A DNA stretch of 64,000 bases, taken from Paludibacteraceae bacterium. GTDB taxonomy: Bacteria > Bacteroidota > Bacteroidia > Bacteroidales > Paludibacteraceae. Both the position numbers and the translations under genes were made by a program. The notes below the pieces were generated by a model. That model saw nothing but the letters and a program-made list of their open reading frames with translations, searched no databases and was not told where the DNA came from. Within the stretch, counting starts at the first letter, position 1. Every line of letters starts with the position of its first letter. Shown here one piece after another: positions 35,395-45,110 of the stretch. The stretch covers positions 48,552-112,551 of the forward strand of contig CAJOKE010000001.1 in assembly GCA_905235225.1 (NCBI GenBank), read 5' to 3'.

Positions 35395-36089
35395 AACGCA
35401 TACTTTTCATAACTGTCCTGTCTATGTGCCTTATGCCCTTCACCGTACTGCACGCTCAGAAGGAAGCACCGGATATTCGCCATGGAAATAGCGACTATAA
35501 AAAAGAAAACTTCTCCGAAGCCGAAGTGGATTATCGCAGGGCATTGGAGAAAAACAATAAATCCTATGAAGCACACTACAACCTCGGTGATGCCCTTTTC
35601 CGTCAGAACAAATACCCTGAAGCGGCAGAAGAATTTACCAAGGCGGCACAATTCATTGATTCAAAAAAGGACAAAACCAAAACAGCTAACACCTTTCATA
35701 ATCTGGGAAATGCGTTCTTTGCACAACAGCAATACGACAAAGCTATTGCCGCTTACCAACAATCACTGCGCGCGAACCCGAAAGACAATGACACACGATA
35801 CAACTTGGTAAAAGCAATGCAACTGCTACAACAACAGCAGCAACAACAAAACCAACAAGAGCAACAGAAACAAAACCAACAGCAACAAGAACAAAAAGAA
35901 CAGCAACAGCAGCAAAACCAACAAGAACAACAACAGCAACAAGAACAGCAACAACAGCAACAACAGCAACAAATGGATAAAGAAACGGCTGAGCAGATCC
36001 TGCAAGCATTGGAGCAAGATGAACAAGAGACACAAGAAAAGCTCCAACGGCAGCAAGGATCCAAACGCCGGGTAGAAAAAGATTGGTAA
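35391..36089 (+). CDS. batC: BatC, TPR protein with glutamine-rich tail
   Basis: A 232-residue exported protein (signal MKRILFITVLSMCLMPFTVL). TPR repeats run from about 35 to 140 (NKSYEAHYNLGDALFRQNKY, then TFHNLGNAFFAQQQYDKAIA). Residues about 145-198 are almost only Gln with a few Asn, Glu and Lys, encoded by mixed CAA/CAG codons. A short acidic helix ends the protein. The low-complexity tail is longer and purer than the charged tails I know from BatC homologues. Presumed scaffold for the Bat complex in the periplasm. Confidence 0.88.
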   Translation: MKRILFITVLSMCLMPFTVLHAQKEAPDIRHGNSDYKKENFSEAEVDYRRALEKNNKSYEAHYNLGDALFRQNKYPEAAEEFTKAAQFIDSKKDKTKTANTFHNLGNAFFAQQQYDKAIAAYQQSLRANPKDNDTRYNLVKAMQLLQQQQQQQNQQEQQKQNQQQQEQKEQQQQQNQQEQQQQQEQQQQQQQQQMDKETAEQILQALEQDEQETQEKLQRQQGSKRRVEKDW

Positions 36090-36110
36090 TTTACTAACTG
36101 CCCCTGAAAC

Positions 36111-37958
36111 ATGAAACATTTGATAAAAATAACACTTGCTATCTTGCTTGCATCTGCCACAGCCATGCAAGCTTTTGCCGATGATGTCGAGTTCACTGCA
36201 TCTGCACCTTCACAAGTCATTGTCGGTAAACCTTTCCAATTGACATATAGTATCAACCAACGGGCAAAAGACCTGAATGCACCCGAATTTGCTGATTTTG
36301 ACTATTTGGCAGGACCATATACCTCACAGTCTTCTTCCACTTCGTTTATCAATGGCAAACGGACTTCAACATTTACGTTGACATACACCTATACCCTGAT
36401 GGCGAACAAGGAAGGCACATTCACTCTGCCACCGGCAACGATTACCGCCAATGGGAACCAATATACATCCAACGGACTGCGTATAACGGTACTTCCGCCC
36501 GATCAACCGGACATGTCATCACAGCCCGCCCAAACGGGTAAATCTTCCCAATCGGCACAAACATCGTCACAAACTTCATCAGAAAATATTTTTATCCGTA
36601 CTATCGTTACAAAAACAAAAGTACACGAACAGGAAGCACTGCTGCTTTCATATAAGCTCTACTTTGCAGGAGTGGATGTCGCTCAGTTTACCAATAATAC
36701 AAAACTGCCCGAATATACAGGTTTCCTCAAACAGGAAATTGAGCAAAGCGATATTCAAACAGAATTGGAGCATTACAATGGCCGCAATTACCAAACCGCT
36801 GTTTTATACCGCACGTTGCTCTATCCGCAGCATAGCGGTGACATCAAAATTGAACCTGCTACATTCGAAGCCGTTCTACGTGTTCAGACACGTGCTCAAG
36901 TGCGTTCCATCTTTGATGATTTCTTCGGGTCATATACCAATGTAACCAAAATGCTTACAGCTCCGGGAACAACGATTCATGTATCGGAACTGCCTGCCGG
37001 TAAACCTGCATCCTTCTCCGGCGGTGTCGGCAAATTTACCATGACATCATCCGTCTCGGCTACTGAGATTAAGACGAATGAAGCCGTTACCGTCAAAATT
37101 GATATTAAGGGTACCGGTAATATGAAACTGCTCAAAACTCCCGCCATTGACTGGCCCGAAGGATTTGAAGCGTATGACCCGAAAGTAACCAATAATTTCA
37201 AGACCACGACATCCGGCGTTTCCGGCACCAAATCCATTGAGTACCTCGCCATACCGCGTGCAGCCGGTGATTATACTATCCCTGCCATTACATATAGTTA
37301 TTTCGACACACAGGACAAACAATACAAGACACTCTCCACACCTGAATACACATTGCACATATCCAGAGGTGCCGGAGATTCCGACAATACGCAAACTGTC
37401 GTACAGAATTATGTTAACAAAGAGGATATCACACAATTCGGTTCTGACATTCGGTATATACATGTTAATGAACAGACTACCAAAACAGTCCGGACACCAA
37501 GTATTGTCTTTGGTTCTGTCAAATATTGGCTGTGTTACCTGATTCCTTTCCTCATCGCAGTCATCCTGTTGATGGTATTCCATAAGCAGATAAAGGAAAA
37601 CGCCGACGCTGCACGTGTTCGATATAAGAAAGCGAATAAAGTGGCACAAAAACGACTCAAAACAGCTAAGAAACTGATGACAGAGAATAATAAATCCGCC
37701 TTCTATGAGGAGATTGAGCGCGCTGCCCTATCCTATCTCAGCGACCGTCTGTCTATTCCTACTGCTGATTTGAGCAAAGAAACCATTGCTGACATTCTCC
37801 ATAACAAAGGCATTGCAGATGACTTGATTGCACAGGTCAATGATGTCATTTCAACTGCGGAGTTTGCACGATATGCACCATCTGCGGATGAACAAATGCA
37901 GACACTATACAACCGTACATCTGAAATTATCAACTCGCTCGAAAACCAAAAATTATGA
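36111..37958 (+). CDS. batD: BatD, aerotolerance protein
   Basis: A 615-residue protein with a signal peptide (KITLAILLASATAMQAFA). Immunoglobulin-like beta domains typical of BatD follow (GKPFQLTYSINQRAKDLNAP, then YTLMANKEGTFTLPPATITA). A transmembrane helix lies at about 468-488 (YWLCYLIPFLIAVILLMVF), and a cytoplasmic helical tail begins KQIKENADAARVRYKKANKV. It ends in an ATGA overlap with batE. Confidence 0.9.
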   Translation: MKHLIKITLAILLASATAMQAFADDVEFTASAPSQVIVGKPFQLTYSINQRAKDLNAPEFADFDYLAGPYTSQSSSTSFINGKRTSTFTLTYTYTLMANKEGTFTLPPATITANGNQYTSNGLRITVLPPDQPDMSSQPAQTGKSSQSAQTSSQTSSENIFIRTIVTKTKVHEQEALLLSYKLYFAGVDVAQFTNNTKLPEYTGFLKQEIEQSDIQTELEHYNGRNYQTAVLYRTLLYPQHSGDIKIEPATFEAVLRVQTRAQVRSIFDDFFGSYTNVTKMLTAPGTTIHVSELPAGKPASFSGGVGKFTMTSSVSATEIKTNEAVTVKIDIKGTGNMKLLKTPAIDWPEGFEAYDPKVTNNFKTTTSGVSGTKSIEYLAIPRAAGDYTIPAITYSYFDTQDKQYKTLSTPEYTLHISRGAGDSDNTQTVVQNYVNKEDITQFGSDIRYIHVNEQTTKTVRTPSIVFGSVKYWLCYLIPFLIAVILLMVFHKQIKENADAARVRYKKANKVAQKRLKTAKKLMTENNKSAFYEEIERAALSYLSDRLSIPTADLSKETIADILHNKGIADDLIAQVNDVISTAEFARYAPSADEQMQTLYNRTSEIINSLENQKL

Positions 37959-38662
37959 AACTGCTACTGATATTATTGCTTGCCACCTTCACAGAAGCTA
38001 ACCAGCAATATGCAGACGGTAACTTTGCCGAAGCTGCAAACATGTATGAGCAACTAATTGCCCAAACACCATCTTCCGAGGTTTACTATAATCTTGGTAA
38101 CGCTTACTTCAAACAAAACGAACTGGCACAAGCCATTCTTGCATATGAACGCTGCCTCAGACTTGACCCGCGTAATAAGGATGCCAAGTACAATCTTGCT
38201 TTTGCACGGTCACGTATCATAGACAACATTGAGGACAATCAGGCATATTTTGTTTCATCATGGCTTCGCACTGTGCGTAATACACTACGCGAGACTACTT
38301 GGATGTGGCTCAGTATCATTACATTCATCATCGTCCTTATCGGGGCTATGCTGTACGCATTAAGCAAGGAATTGTGGTTACGCAAGACCTCGTTCTATGT
38401 CGCCGTCGTAGCACTACTGATTTCCATTTGTGCATGCGCCAATGCAGGAAGTCTTCATCAACGCGACAACAAACGTAATGAGGCAATCATTACACAGGGC
38501 ATTGTCACTGCCAAAGCCTCACCTGATCGTAGCGGAACAGAACTGTTCACCTTGCATGAGGGAACGAAAGTGACCATTCACGAAACATTGGGTGAATGGT
38601 GTAATATCCATGTCGGGAACAACATCGGTTGGATTAAATTATCCAACCTCGAAAGAATCTGA
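37955..38662 (+). CDS. batE: BatE, TPR and SH3-type aerotolerance protein
   Basis: A 235-residue protein with signal, TPRs at about 20-90 (YYNLGNAYFKQNELAQAILA), two membrane helices (WMWLSIITFIIVLIGAMLYA and FYVAVVALLISICACANAG) and a C-terminal bacterial SH3 domain (GTELFTLHEGTKVTIHETLG, then WCNIHVGNNIGWIKL). Last gene of the operon; a strong hairpin terminator follows at 38757. Confidence 0.9.
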   Translation: MKLLLILLLATFTEANQQYADGNFAEAANMYEQLIAQTPSSEVYYNLGNAYFKQNELAQAILAYERCLRLDPRNKDAKYNLAFARSRIIDNIEDNQAYFVSSWLRTVRNTLRETTWMWLSIITFIIVLIGAMLYALSKELWLRKTSFYVAVVALLISICACANAGSLHQRDNKRNEAIITQGIVTAKASPDRSGTELFTLHEGTKVTIHETLGEWCNIHVGNNIGWIKLSNLERI

Positions 38663-38704
38663 TAAGAATAAAGGTGTATCAAAAACCGGATTGTGACGTA
38701 CTGA

Positions 38705-38737
38705 ATGCGAACGAGATGCGAACGAGATGCGAACGTA
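38705..38737. repeat. Tandem 11-bp-period repeat array C
   Basis: Three 11-mers: ATGCGAACGAG, ATGCGAACGAG, ATGCGAACGTA. They lie between batE and the convergent aminotransferase gene, just before the shared terminator. Confidence 0.85.
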
Positions 38738-38756
38738 AGTAGCTAAGAAGGAGAAA

Positions 38757-38790
38757 AGAAAGTGTGCCAAACGATTTTGACACACTTTCT
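38757..38790. terminator. Bidirectional terminator between batE and the aminotransferase gene
   Basis: AAAGTGTG (38759-38766) pairs with CACACTTT (38781-38788), and CAAA pairs with TTTG around a CGAT loop, with one mismatch. A/T-rich sequence on both sides suits termination of both convergent units. Confidence 0.8.
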
Positions 38791-38794
38791 CATT

Positions 38795-39982
38795 TTATAA
38801 TTGCGCCAATGCAGTTTTAATGCGCTTTATGGCTTCACGTATTGTCTGTTCATCAGTAGCATACGACAGCCGGATACACTTGTCTTCACCGAAATCCGCC
38901 CCTGCGACACAAGCCACATGCGCTTCGTTGAGCAAATACTCTGTCATAGCTGCCGAACCGACCGCCTCTGTCACACCGAGATGTTTAGCCAGACGGCCAT
39001 AGTATGCACTCATATCCGGGAATACATAGAATGCACCGTCAGGACGGGTACATGTTACATCCGGTAATTCAGTCATTAATGACATAATTAAGTCACGACG
39101 TCTCTCAAACGCCAGACGCATTTGCTCGACACAGTCTTGCGGAGCCTTATATGCCGCCTCGGCTGCCTTTTGGGCAATTGTGCAGGCACATGATGTCGAT
39201 TGACCTTGCAAACGGTTATATGCTTGCCACAGCGCACGGCTCTTCGTTGCCATCCAGCCAATACGATACCCTGTCATGGCATATGCCTTGCTCACACCGT
39301 TTACTAATATAACACGCTCTCTGATCTGTTCAAACTCAGCGAGACTGACGACTTCCGGAACATAGGATATATGTTGATATATCTCATCCGACAGTATATA
39401 TACCTCAGGATATTGCACCAACACATTTACTAACGCTTCCAGTTCCGCGCGGCTATAAACACTACCGGTCGGGTTATTGGGAGAACAGAGCATCACCATT
39501 CGTGTCCGCTCGTTCAAAGCCGCTTTTAACTGTTCAGCCGTCATTTTCCAGTGAGTCGATGCGCTTGTCGGTACAGTTACGGGAGTACCTTCCGCCAATT
39601 TGACCATTTCCACATAACTCACCCAACTCGGAGTCGGAATAACCACCTCGTCGCCTTTGTTTATCGTCACCATGATGGCATTATATATCACCTGCTTGGC
39701 ACCTGTGGAAACCATGATTTCACCGGCAGTATAGTTTCCGCCCAAAGTCGCGGCGATTGCTTCGCGTAAAGACGGATAACCGGGAACAGGACCGTAATGT
39801 GACCAGTCTTCAGATACGGCTTTGATGGCACCTTGCTTGACATGTTCGGGAGCAGCAAAATCCGGCTCGCCTAATGTCATTGACACTACATCTACACCTT
39901 GACGGCGCATCTCTTGGCAGCGTGCAGCCATCTTCAGACTGCCCGACTCACATACCGCTGCAATTCTGTTACTTATCTGCAT
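38795..39982 (-). CDS. Class I/II aminotransferase, aspartate aminotransferase type
   Basis: A 395-residue PLP enzyme with SMTLGEPDFAAPEHVKQGAI, MLCSPNNPTGSVY, ILSDEIYQHISY and the PLP lysine in VNGVSKAYAMTGYRIGW. It belongs to the aspartate/prephenate aminotransferase group (Igamma). It lies next to asnA, so a route oxaloacetate to aspartate to asparagine is plausible. Three copies of a TATCTG(C/T)A-type motif surround its start codon region (39974-40044). Confidence 0.88.
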   Translation of the reverse strand: MQISNRIAAVCESGSLKMAARCQEMRRQGVDVVSMTLGEPDFAAPEHVKQGAIKAVSEDWSHYGPVPGYPSLREAIAATLGGNYTAGEIMVSTGAKQVIYNAIMVTINKGDEVVIPTPSWVSYVEMVKLAEGTPVTVPTSASTHWKMTAEQLKAALNERTRMVMLCSPNNPTGSVYSRAELEALVNVLVQYPEVYILSDEIYQHISYVPEVVSLAEFEQIRERVILVNGVSKAYAMTGYRIGWMATKSRALWQAYNRLQGQSTSCACTIAQKAAEAAYKAPQDCVEQMRLAFERRRDLIMSLMTELPDVTCTRPDGAFYVFPDMSAYYGRLAKHLGVTEAVGSAAMTEYLLNEAHVACVAGADFGEDKCIRLSYATDEQTIREAIKRIKTALAQL

Positions 39983-40064
39983 AATCGTATCGTTTTGTAT
40001 TTATCTGCAAAATAATATTGTATATCTGTATAATCGTCTTGTTTGAATCTTCAAAGCCGTTATC

Positions 40065-41054
40065 CTACAATATCAGTATCCCAGCTTTGCCGCATTGCTC
40101 TACCATTTCGTCAGGCCATATGCTGACCTGTATCTCACCGACATGTACCTTGTGCAGCAGCACCATACATAGACGGCTTTGTCCTATTCCGCCGCCGATG
40201 GTTAACGGCAATTCGTCATGCAGCACCATGTGATGATACATACGTTTTTCCCAATCCTCATGATGAGCTGCATGTAATTGTTTGCGCAGGGATTTTGCAT
40301 CTACACGAATGCCCATGGACGACAGTTCCACAGCCTTCTCCAATAATGGATACCATATCAGTATATCGCCGTTTAACTCCCAGTCGTCATAGTCTGCGGC
40401 ACGGCTGTCATGTGCTTCGCCGTTGGACAAACGACCACCAATGTTCTCCACAAACACGGCACCGAACTCCCTGCAAATTGCGTTCTCGCGTTCCTTGGAA
40501 TCCCTGTCAGGATACTTTTGCAACAACTCTTCTGATGTGATAAATGTTATATCTTCAGGCAGAAACGGCTTGATTTGCGGATAGTGTTCGCATACTATAT
40601 ATTCTGTATTCTTGATAGATTGATATATAAGCCCGACTGTTTTGCGAAGGTATGCCTTATTGCGTTCATCTGCACGCATCACTTTCTCCCAATCCCACTG
40701 GTCAACATACAAACTATGCAGTTCGTCTAAGTTTTCCTCGGTGCGGATAGCATTCATGTCTGTGTACAGACCGTTTCCGGCACGCTCGCGCATTTCGCCG
40801 AGTTTATAACGCTTCCATTTGGCTAATGAATGTACAATTTCAGCCTTTTCACCGGTACACTTGACTGTAAATGTCACCGGTTGCTCGGATCCGCTTAGGT
40901 TATCATTCAGTCCTAATCCTGACTTGACGAATAGCGGTGCTGTTACACGGCGAAGATGCAATGCCGTGGACAAGTTGATTTGAAAAGTATCCTTAATCAA
41001 CTTGATAGCATGTTCCGTCTCCTGCTCATTCAATAATGACTTATATCCTTGCAT
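40065..41054 (-). CDS. asnA: Asparagine synthetase A (aspartate-ammonia ligase)
   Basis: A 329-residue class-II-tRNA-synthetase-like enzyme of the usual length. Signatures include LLNEQETEHAIKLIKDTFQI, LSTALHLRRVTAPLFVKSGL, LNDNLSG, YTDMNAIRTEENLDELHSLY, VDQWDWE and the C-terminal LTIGGGIGQSRLCMVLL. It makes asparagine from aspartate, ATP and ammonia. It is co-directional with the aminotransferase downstream. The closeness of an asparagine-synthase B pseudogene (45111-45856) is probably coincidental. Confidence 0.95.
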   Translation of the reverse strand: MQGYKSLLNEQETEHAIKLIKDTFQINLSTALHLRRVTAPLFVKSGLGLNDNLSGSEQPVTFTVKCTGEKAEIVHSLAKWKRYKLGEMRERAGNGLYTDMNAIRTEENLDELHSLYVDQWDWEKVMRADERNKAYLRKTVGLIYQSIKNTEYIVCEHYPQIKPFLPEDITFITSEELLQKYPDRDSKERENAICREFGAVFVENIGGRLSNGEAHDSRAADYDDWELNGDILIWYPLLEKAVELSSMGIRVDAKSLRKQLHAAHHEDWEKRMYHHMVLHDELPLTIGGGIGQSRLCMVLLHKVHVGEIQVSIWPDEMVEQCGKAGILIL

Positions 41055-41093
41055 ATATGTAAACCTCTACAGCCAAATAAACCTCTAACATCT

Positions 41094-41168
41094 TTACCGT
41101 TCTGCCCGCATCGGATTATGCAAAAAATCTTCATATGCCATTCTGATACCGTCTTCCAACTCCGTCTT
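41094..41168 (-). pseudogene. 3' remnant of an NAD-dependent sugar epimerase/dehydratase gene
   Basis: The minus strand reads KTELEDGIRMAYEDFLHNPM then RAER and a stop. It is preceded in frame by two TGA codons. The peptide resembles the extreme C-terminus of NAD-dependent epimerase/dehydratases of glycan loci (LEDGIRxAYxDFL). The remaining 40 bp up to the next gene give no epimerase sequence in any frame. It marks one edge of the glycan locus. The match is from memory of the family. Confidence 0.5.
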
Positions 41169-41208
41169 TCATCAGCGACATGGAGTCACTCATGTCCGCA
41201 TAATCTGC

Positions 41209-42234
41209 CTATTGAATATTTTCTAACAACTCCACAATAGTTTGATTGGCATTTCCGACTAACGCGAAATAGTTCTCTTTTTTCTGTTGCCAATCTTCTT
41301 TCCTTGATTGTTGGGCATAATCTGATACAACTTTAACAACATCGCCAAAAGAACGGATATTCCGCAACAAACCATATTTTTGCTCCAATACTTTGAAGTT
41401 TGTCATATCATTCGGACCCACAAATGAATTGGAACGTATTGCAGGCGTTCCCAACAACGCAGCCTCCGTTGCCATCGTCTGGCTATCGCCCAAATACAAA
41501 TCAGCATATGATAATACACTATGTATCTGATTACTCGGAGTTGGCAACTGATATTTCCGTAGTTCCATCGGCAACGCCTTTTCAGATGATATATATACCG
41601 TCATATATGGTTCTATTGCTCGAATCAACTGCATTTTTTCATCAAACGTAAATCCATTGTTATTTACATCGTGATTCGCATACCATCCGACAAACCGTAA
41701 CACCGCATACGGACGTTTCAATCCATATTTCTCCACTATAGTCCCGTCTGCTTGAAAGATGGACGGAGCCAAATAGCAATCCTCAAACAACCCGCCTATG
41801 CGTATATGTTTCTTTCCATAATCCAACCCAAAAGAACTTGGTGTTACAACCTTGGTTGCCAATGGTACCACATATCTATTCGTCACAGTAACAACCTCTG
41901 AATCCGGAAAAATCACAGACTTTGCCCGAACTATTTTAGCAATTATTGTCCCATAAAACGAAGCTTTGGAAACAATCACATCCGGTTTTTCTCTTTTGGC
42001 TATCCGATAATAATTTATCAGCAGACGTGGCGTTCCTATAATTTTATCACGCAACGTTTTCTTATGCACACCGAATATCTCATAAGACACATGTTCGTCA
42101 CGCAGCACATTCAATAACACATCTTTATCACGTGCCAAAACATGTATCTCATGACCATCTTCCTTCAACTGCTGCATTACATACTTAAACTGATAGTAAT
42201 GCTTAGGATGATTTAATTCAAAAATATATTTCAT
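41209..42234 (-). CDS. DUF354-domain protein (GT-B-like fold)
   Basis: A 341-residue protein starting MKYIFELNHPKHYYQFKYVM, followed by HEIHVLARDKDVLLNVLRDE. This is the N-terminus of the DUF354 family, which resembles UDP-GlcNAc 2-epimerase/MurG GT-B folds. SDLYLGDSQTMATEAALLG-type sequence (written here as ADLYLGDSQTMATEAALLGT) near the C-terminus matches the family's nucleotide-sugar region. Common in capsule loci, biochemical role unproven. The ATG at 42234 lies 5 bp after the upstream stop. Confidence 0.75.
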   Translation of the reverse strand: MKYIFELNHPKHYYQFKYVMQQLKEDGHEIHVLARDKDVLLNVLRDEHVSYEIFGVHKKTLRDKIIGTPRLLINYYRIAKREKPDVIVSKASFYGTIIAKIVRAKSVIFPDSEVVTVTNRYVVPLATKVVTPSSFGLDYGKKHIRIGGLFEDCYLAPSIFQADGTIVEKYGLKRPYAVLRFVGWYANHDVNNNGFTFDEKMQLIRAIEPYMTVYISSEKALPMELRKYQLPTPSNQIHSVLSYADLYLGDSQTMATEAALLGTPAIRSNSFVGPNDMTNFKVLEQKYGLLRNIRSFGDVVKVVSDYAQQSRKEDWQQKKENYFALVGNANQTIVELLENIQ

Positions 42235-42239
42235 AACCT

Positions 42240-42728
42240 TCAAGCCTCATCTGACAAAAACCTCTTAATTACCTTCGCCGGCACTCCCACAGCCACACAA
42301 TACGGTGGAATATCCTTCGTCACTACACTTCCGGCACCTATTACAGCACCCTCGCCTATTGTTACACCGGGCATGATGATACTCCCGATACCTATATGCG
42401 CTCCATCTTTGATAACTATCGGTGCATATTTCAGTTCACAATCCATCACAGGTTTACCTACTTCGTATTGGGATAAGTCACGCTGATGACATAGCAGCAT
42501 CACGCCACGTGTCACCCATACATGTTTGCCAATTGTGATAAGTTCCGGAGCCGAGTGATCTATATCTACAGTAGCACCAATCTTACTTCCCTTCCCTATC
42601 TTCACTCCCGCCATCCGGTAGAACGGGTTACGCATTTGCGCCGGGCTCAAATGCCTTGCAATCCAAAGACATATCCTATTCCATACACCCCTGCAAACAT
42701 TTCTAATAGTTCTATGATTATTTGCCAT
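42240..42728 (-). CDS. Hexapeptide-repeat acyltransferase (WcaF/colanic-type)
   Basis: A 162-residue left-handed beta-helix protein. It has [20 protein letters not shown] and [20 protein letters not shown], then [20 protein letters not shown] and [10 protein letters not shown]. The catalytic His is probably in DIDHSAP or LLCHQRD. It O- or N-acetylates a sugar of the capsule repeat unit. Two bp separate it from the PaaK-like gene upstream. Confidence 0.85.
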   Translation of the reverse strand: MANNHRTIRNVCRGVWNRICLWIARHLSPAQMRNPFYRMAGVKIGKGSKIGATVDIDHSAPELITIGKHVWVTRGVMLLCHQRDLSQYEVGKPVMDCELKYAPIVIKDGAHIGIGSIIMPGVTIGEGAVIGAGSVVTKDIPPYCVAVGVPAKVIKRFLSDEA

Positions 42729-42729
42729 A

Positions 42730-44070
42730 TTAGTCTTTATCTGCTAGATTATTCATAAAATAACGACGTTTCCCGTTCTGCAATGCCTCAAACTTATCTA
42801 CATATTCAATATTGAGTTTGGCATCTTCACCTATATATAAGCGTATCGCTCGTTTTATTTCTCTCTCTTGTGCTTCTGTATATTTTGCAATATCTCGCTC
42901 GATTGTTAACGTCACCTCATTCACTCCTGCTTTATTGAATGAAAACGCTTTTACGTCAAAATGTTTCATTATCATGGAGAAACCGGTAGCAGTCATATTA
43001 TGCCCGTTTTCCAATCGCATCACATCTGATGTTCTGCCGATAATGCGCTTTATTATTTGTCCGTTATATGCATACCCCCCACAATTTGGAGTTAGCTCTA
43101 CTTCATCGCCGAACTGATACCTAATCAACGGGAACGTATGGTTTAGCAGATTGGTGCTCAGTAGCGTTCCTGTGTTTGGTTCAAAGAAATTGATAATCTC
43201 CGCTATGACATTGTATCCCACTTCATAATAATGATAATCCGTTTCATACGCCGTTATCCCGGCATCTCGAGCACCATAGCAATCTCGTACTTTGCATTCA
43301 TACGTTTCTTCTATTAGTTTTCTGTATTCATCGGTAAGGTTCTCTGATGTTGTGAATACACCTTCTATTTGCCTCAAATCAATACTATGTGTTGCCACAT
43401 ATTGTGTGAAAATATATATAGATGCCGCATAGCCGTATATGTATCGTATCTTCTTTTCACGAATAATGGCTATGTATTTCTCGCATAATTCATCCGTCAA
43501 GTTTACTGTATTCATCGGCACCTCATTTCTGATTTTGTCATATATCCGCCGCACTACTGAGGGTTTCTTCGCAAATAGCGACGCGCTACCCATAGCGACA
43601 AATGGTTCACCGTATTGATATCCGTATTTGCGCCAATAGAAAATCTTGGCTGCTGTTACATACCCCCATGTATCTTCATCACAGTAATAAAACATCGGTT
43701 CACCGGTCGTTCCTCCTGTCTTGCCTTCACGATAGCGTAATGAAGATATATTATCCGGCACTATCTCATCAAAATGCTCACGCGCGATTTGCTTGGTGAT
43801 AACCGGCAGTTTCTTTAGGTCTTCTGCAGTGCGTATATCCTCTGGTTTCAATCCTCGTTCGTCCATAATACGGCGATAATATATCGTATGGTTATATACA
43901 TGCTTAATCAAGGCATGTAATTTGCCTTCTTGCCATAATCTTACATCTTCAGATGACCATGACTGCATTTGCTCTACTTGCTTGAGCCATCTTGTAGCAC
44001 ACGTCCCTTTAACTTTTTCTGCAACAGGAAGCAGAATATGCAATCGAATATCTTCCTTGAATTTATTCAT
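42730..44070 (-). CDS. PaaK/CapK-like adenylate-forming enzyme
   Basis: A 446-residue protein of the phenylacetate-CoA-ligase fold. It contains [20 protein letters not shown], the AMP-binding loop [26 protein letters not shown] and a C-terminal [20 protein letters not shown] hinge region. CapK-type members occur in capsule loci and are thought to activate an acid for sugar decoration; substrate unknown. It overlaps the GT4 gene by 8 bp. Confidence 0.8.
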   Translation of the reverse strand: MNKFKEDIRLHILLPVAEKVKGTCATRWLKQVEQMQSWSSEDVRLWQEGKLHALIKHVYNHTIYYRRIMDERGLKPEDIRTAEDLKKLPVITKQIAREHFDEIVPDNISSLRYREGKTGGTTGEPMFYYCDEDTWGYVTAAKIFYWRKYGYQYGEPFVAMGSASLFAKKPSVVRRIYDKIRNEVPMNTVNLTDELCEKYIAIIREKKIRYIYGYAASIYIFTQYVATHSIDLRQIEGVFTTSENLTDEYRKLIEETYECKVRDCYGARDAGITAYETDYHYYEVGYNVIAEIINFFEPNTGTLLSTNLLNHTFPLIRYQFGDEVELTPNCGGYAYNGQIIKRIIGRTSDVMRLENGHNMTATGFSMIMKHFDVKAFSFNKAGVNEVTLTIERDIAKYTEAQEREIKRAIRLYIGEDAKLNIEYVDKFEALQNGKRRYFMNNLADKD

Positions 44071-45070
44071 AAAGTTCTAATATTTGTTCTTTTATTTGCT
44101 TCCAACTATATCGCTGTACTTCTTCGTGAGCAGCTTTCGTAATAGTTTCTACTTTGTCAGCATTAGATACAGCCCATAGCATTAGTTCTGCCATGCGTTT
44201 GTCATCATCATAATCAAATAGCAAACCTGTGCGGTTTTCTTCTATAAGATACGGAACTCCACCAACTCTACTAGATATCACCAAGAGCCCTGCATTCATT
44301 GCTTCTAACACCGATACTGGCATATTATCCACTCTTGGTGCTGATAAGAACACATCATGCTCCGCCAAATATCTGTTTATCTCTTGATTTGGTACTTGCC
44401 CGGTAAATGTTACGTGTCGAAGATTATGATTACGCACGTATTGTTGCAACTCTTCTAATTGCGGACCGCTACCTAAAATTGTTAAACTGGCATCTGGTAT
44501 ATGCTCTTGCACATGCTCAAACGCACGTAATATACAAGGTATGTTGTATAACTCCCGTAAGTGCCGCACACTGATAAATCGTGGGATTTTAGGATTCAAA
44601 GTGTGCGTACGTTCTATATCCGGCAATAGGACTATATTGGGAATTACGATGCAAGGTATATTGTACTTATGAAACACATTTTCTAAATATCCGTTTAGAA
44701 CAATTACCTTATTTGCTCGGTTTAACCATTTCCTCGCAAATTTAGCGTGTTTTGCAAAATAGTTCTCTGCATCGCCCCCATGATATGTCACAATAATACA
44801 CTTCCGACATATTTTCCCTGCGACTATCCCATATACTATTGGTAGCATTCCTCTATCCGAGCATCCGTGGATGTGCAGTACGTCATATTTCCGAGCAATG
44901 AAGATTAACTGAATAAATTTCATTATACGCTTCAAGACACTTCCATAAGTAGAAAATATGGAAGTTTCATATCCGTCCAAAGATATGATATGACGATAGA
45001 GCATCTCAACCTGGCCGCTGATTCCACCTATCCCCTCACGATAATTCGCTATGTATAATATTCGTTTCAT
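44063..45070 (-). CDS. Glycosyltransferase family 4
   Basis: A 335-residue GT-B enzyme. Start MKRILYIANYREGIGGISGQ, then FISVRHLRELYNIPCILRAF, TILGSGPQLEELQQYV and the nucleotide-sugar EX7E-type region SVLEAMNAGLLVISSRVGGV. A capsule glycosyltransferase; donor and acceptor unknown. Confidence 0.9.
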   Translation of the reverse strand: MKRILYIANYREGIGGISGQVEMLYRHIISLDGYETSIFSTYGSVLKRIMKFIQLIFIARKYDVLHIHGCSDRGMLPIVYGIVAGKICRKCIIVTYHGGDAENYFAKHAKFARKWLNRANKVIVLNGYLENVFHKYNIPCIVIPNIVLLPDIERTHTLNPKIPRFISVRHLRELYNIPCILRAFEHVQEHIPDASLTILGSGPQLEELQQYVRNHNLRHVTFTGQVPNQEINRYLAEHDVFLSAPRVDNMPVSVLEAMNAGLLVISSRVGGVPYLIEENRTGLLFDYDDDKRMAELMLWAVSNADKVETITKAAHEEVQRYSWKQIKEQILELYE

Positions 45071-45110
45071 TTTATATTACAAAGAGGATATACTCATTAT
45101 TCACAGCACG

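Noticed and set aside
35743..36256. Poly-Val, poly-Cys and poly-Leu frames opposite batC
   Set aside because: They are antisense readings of the CAA/CAG glutamine tract.
41049..41240. Plus-strand 63-codon frame between asnA and the DUF354 gene
   Set aside because: No family features; the opposite strand carries an epimerase-like remnant that explains the region better.
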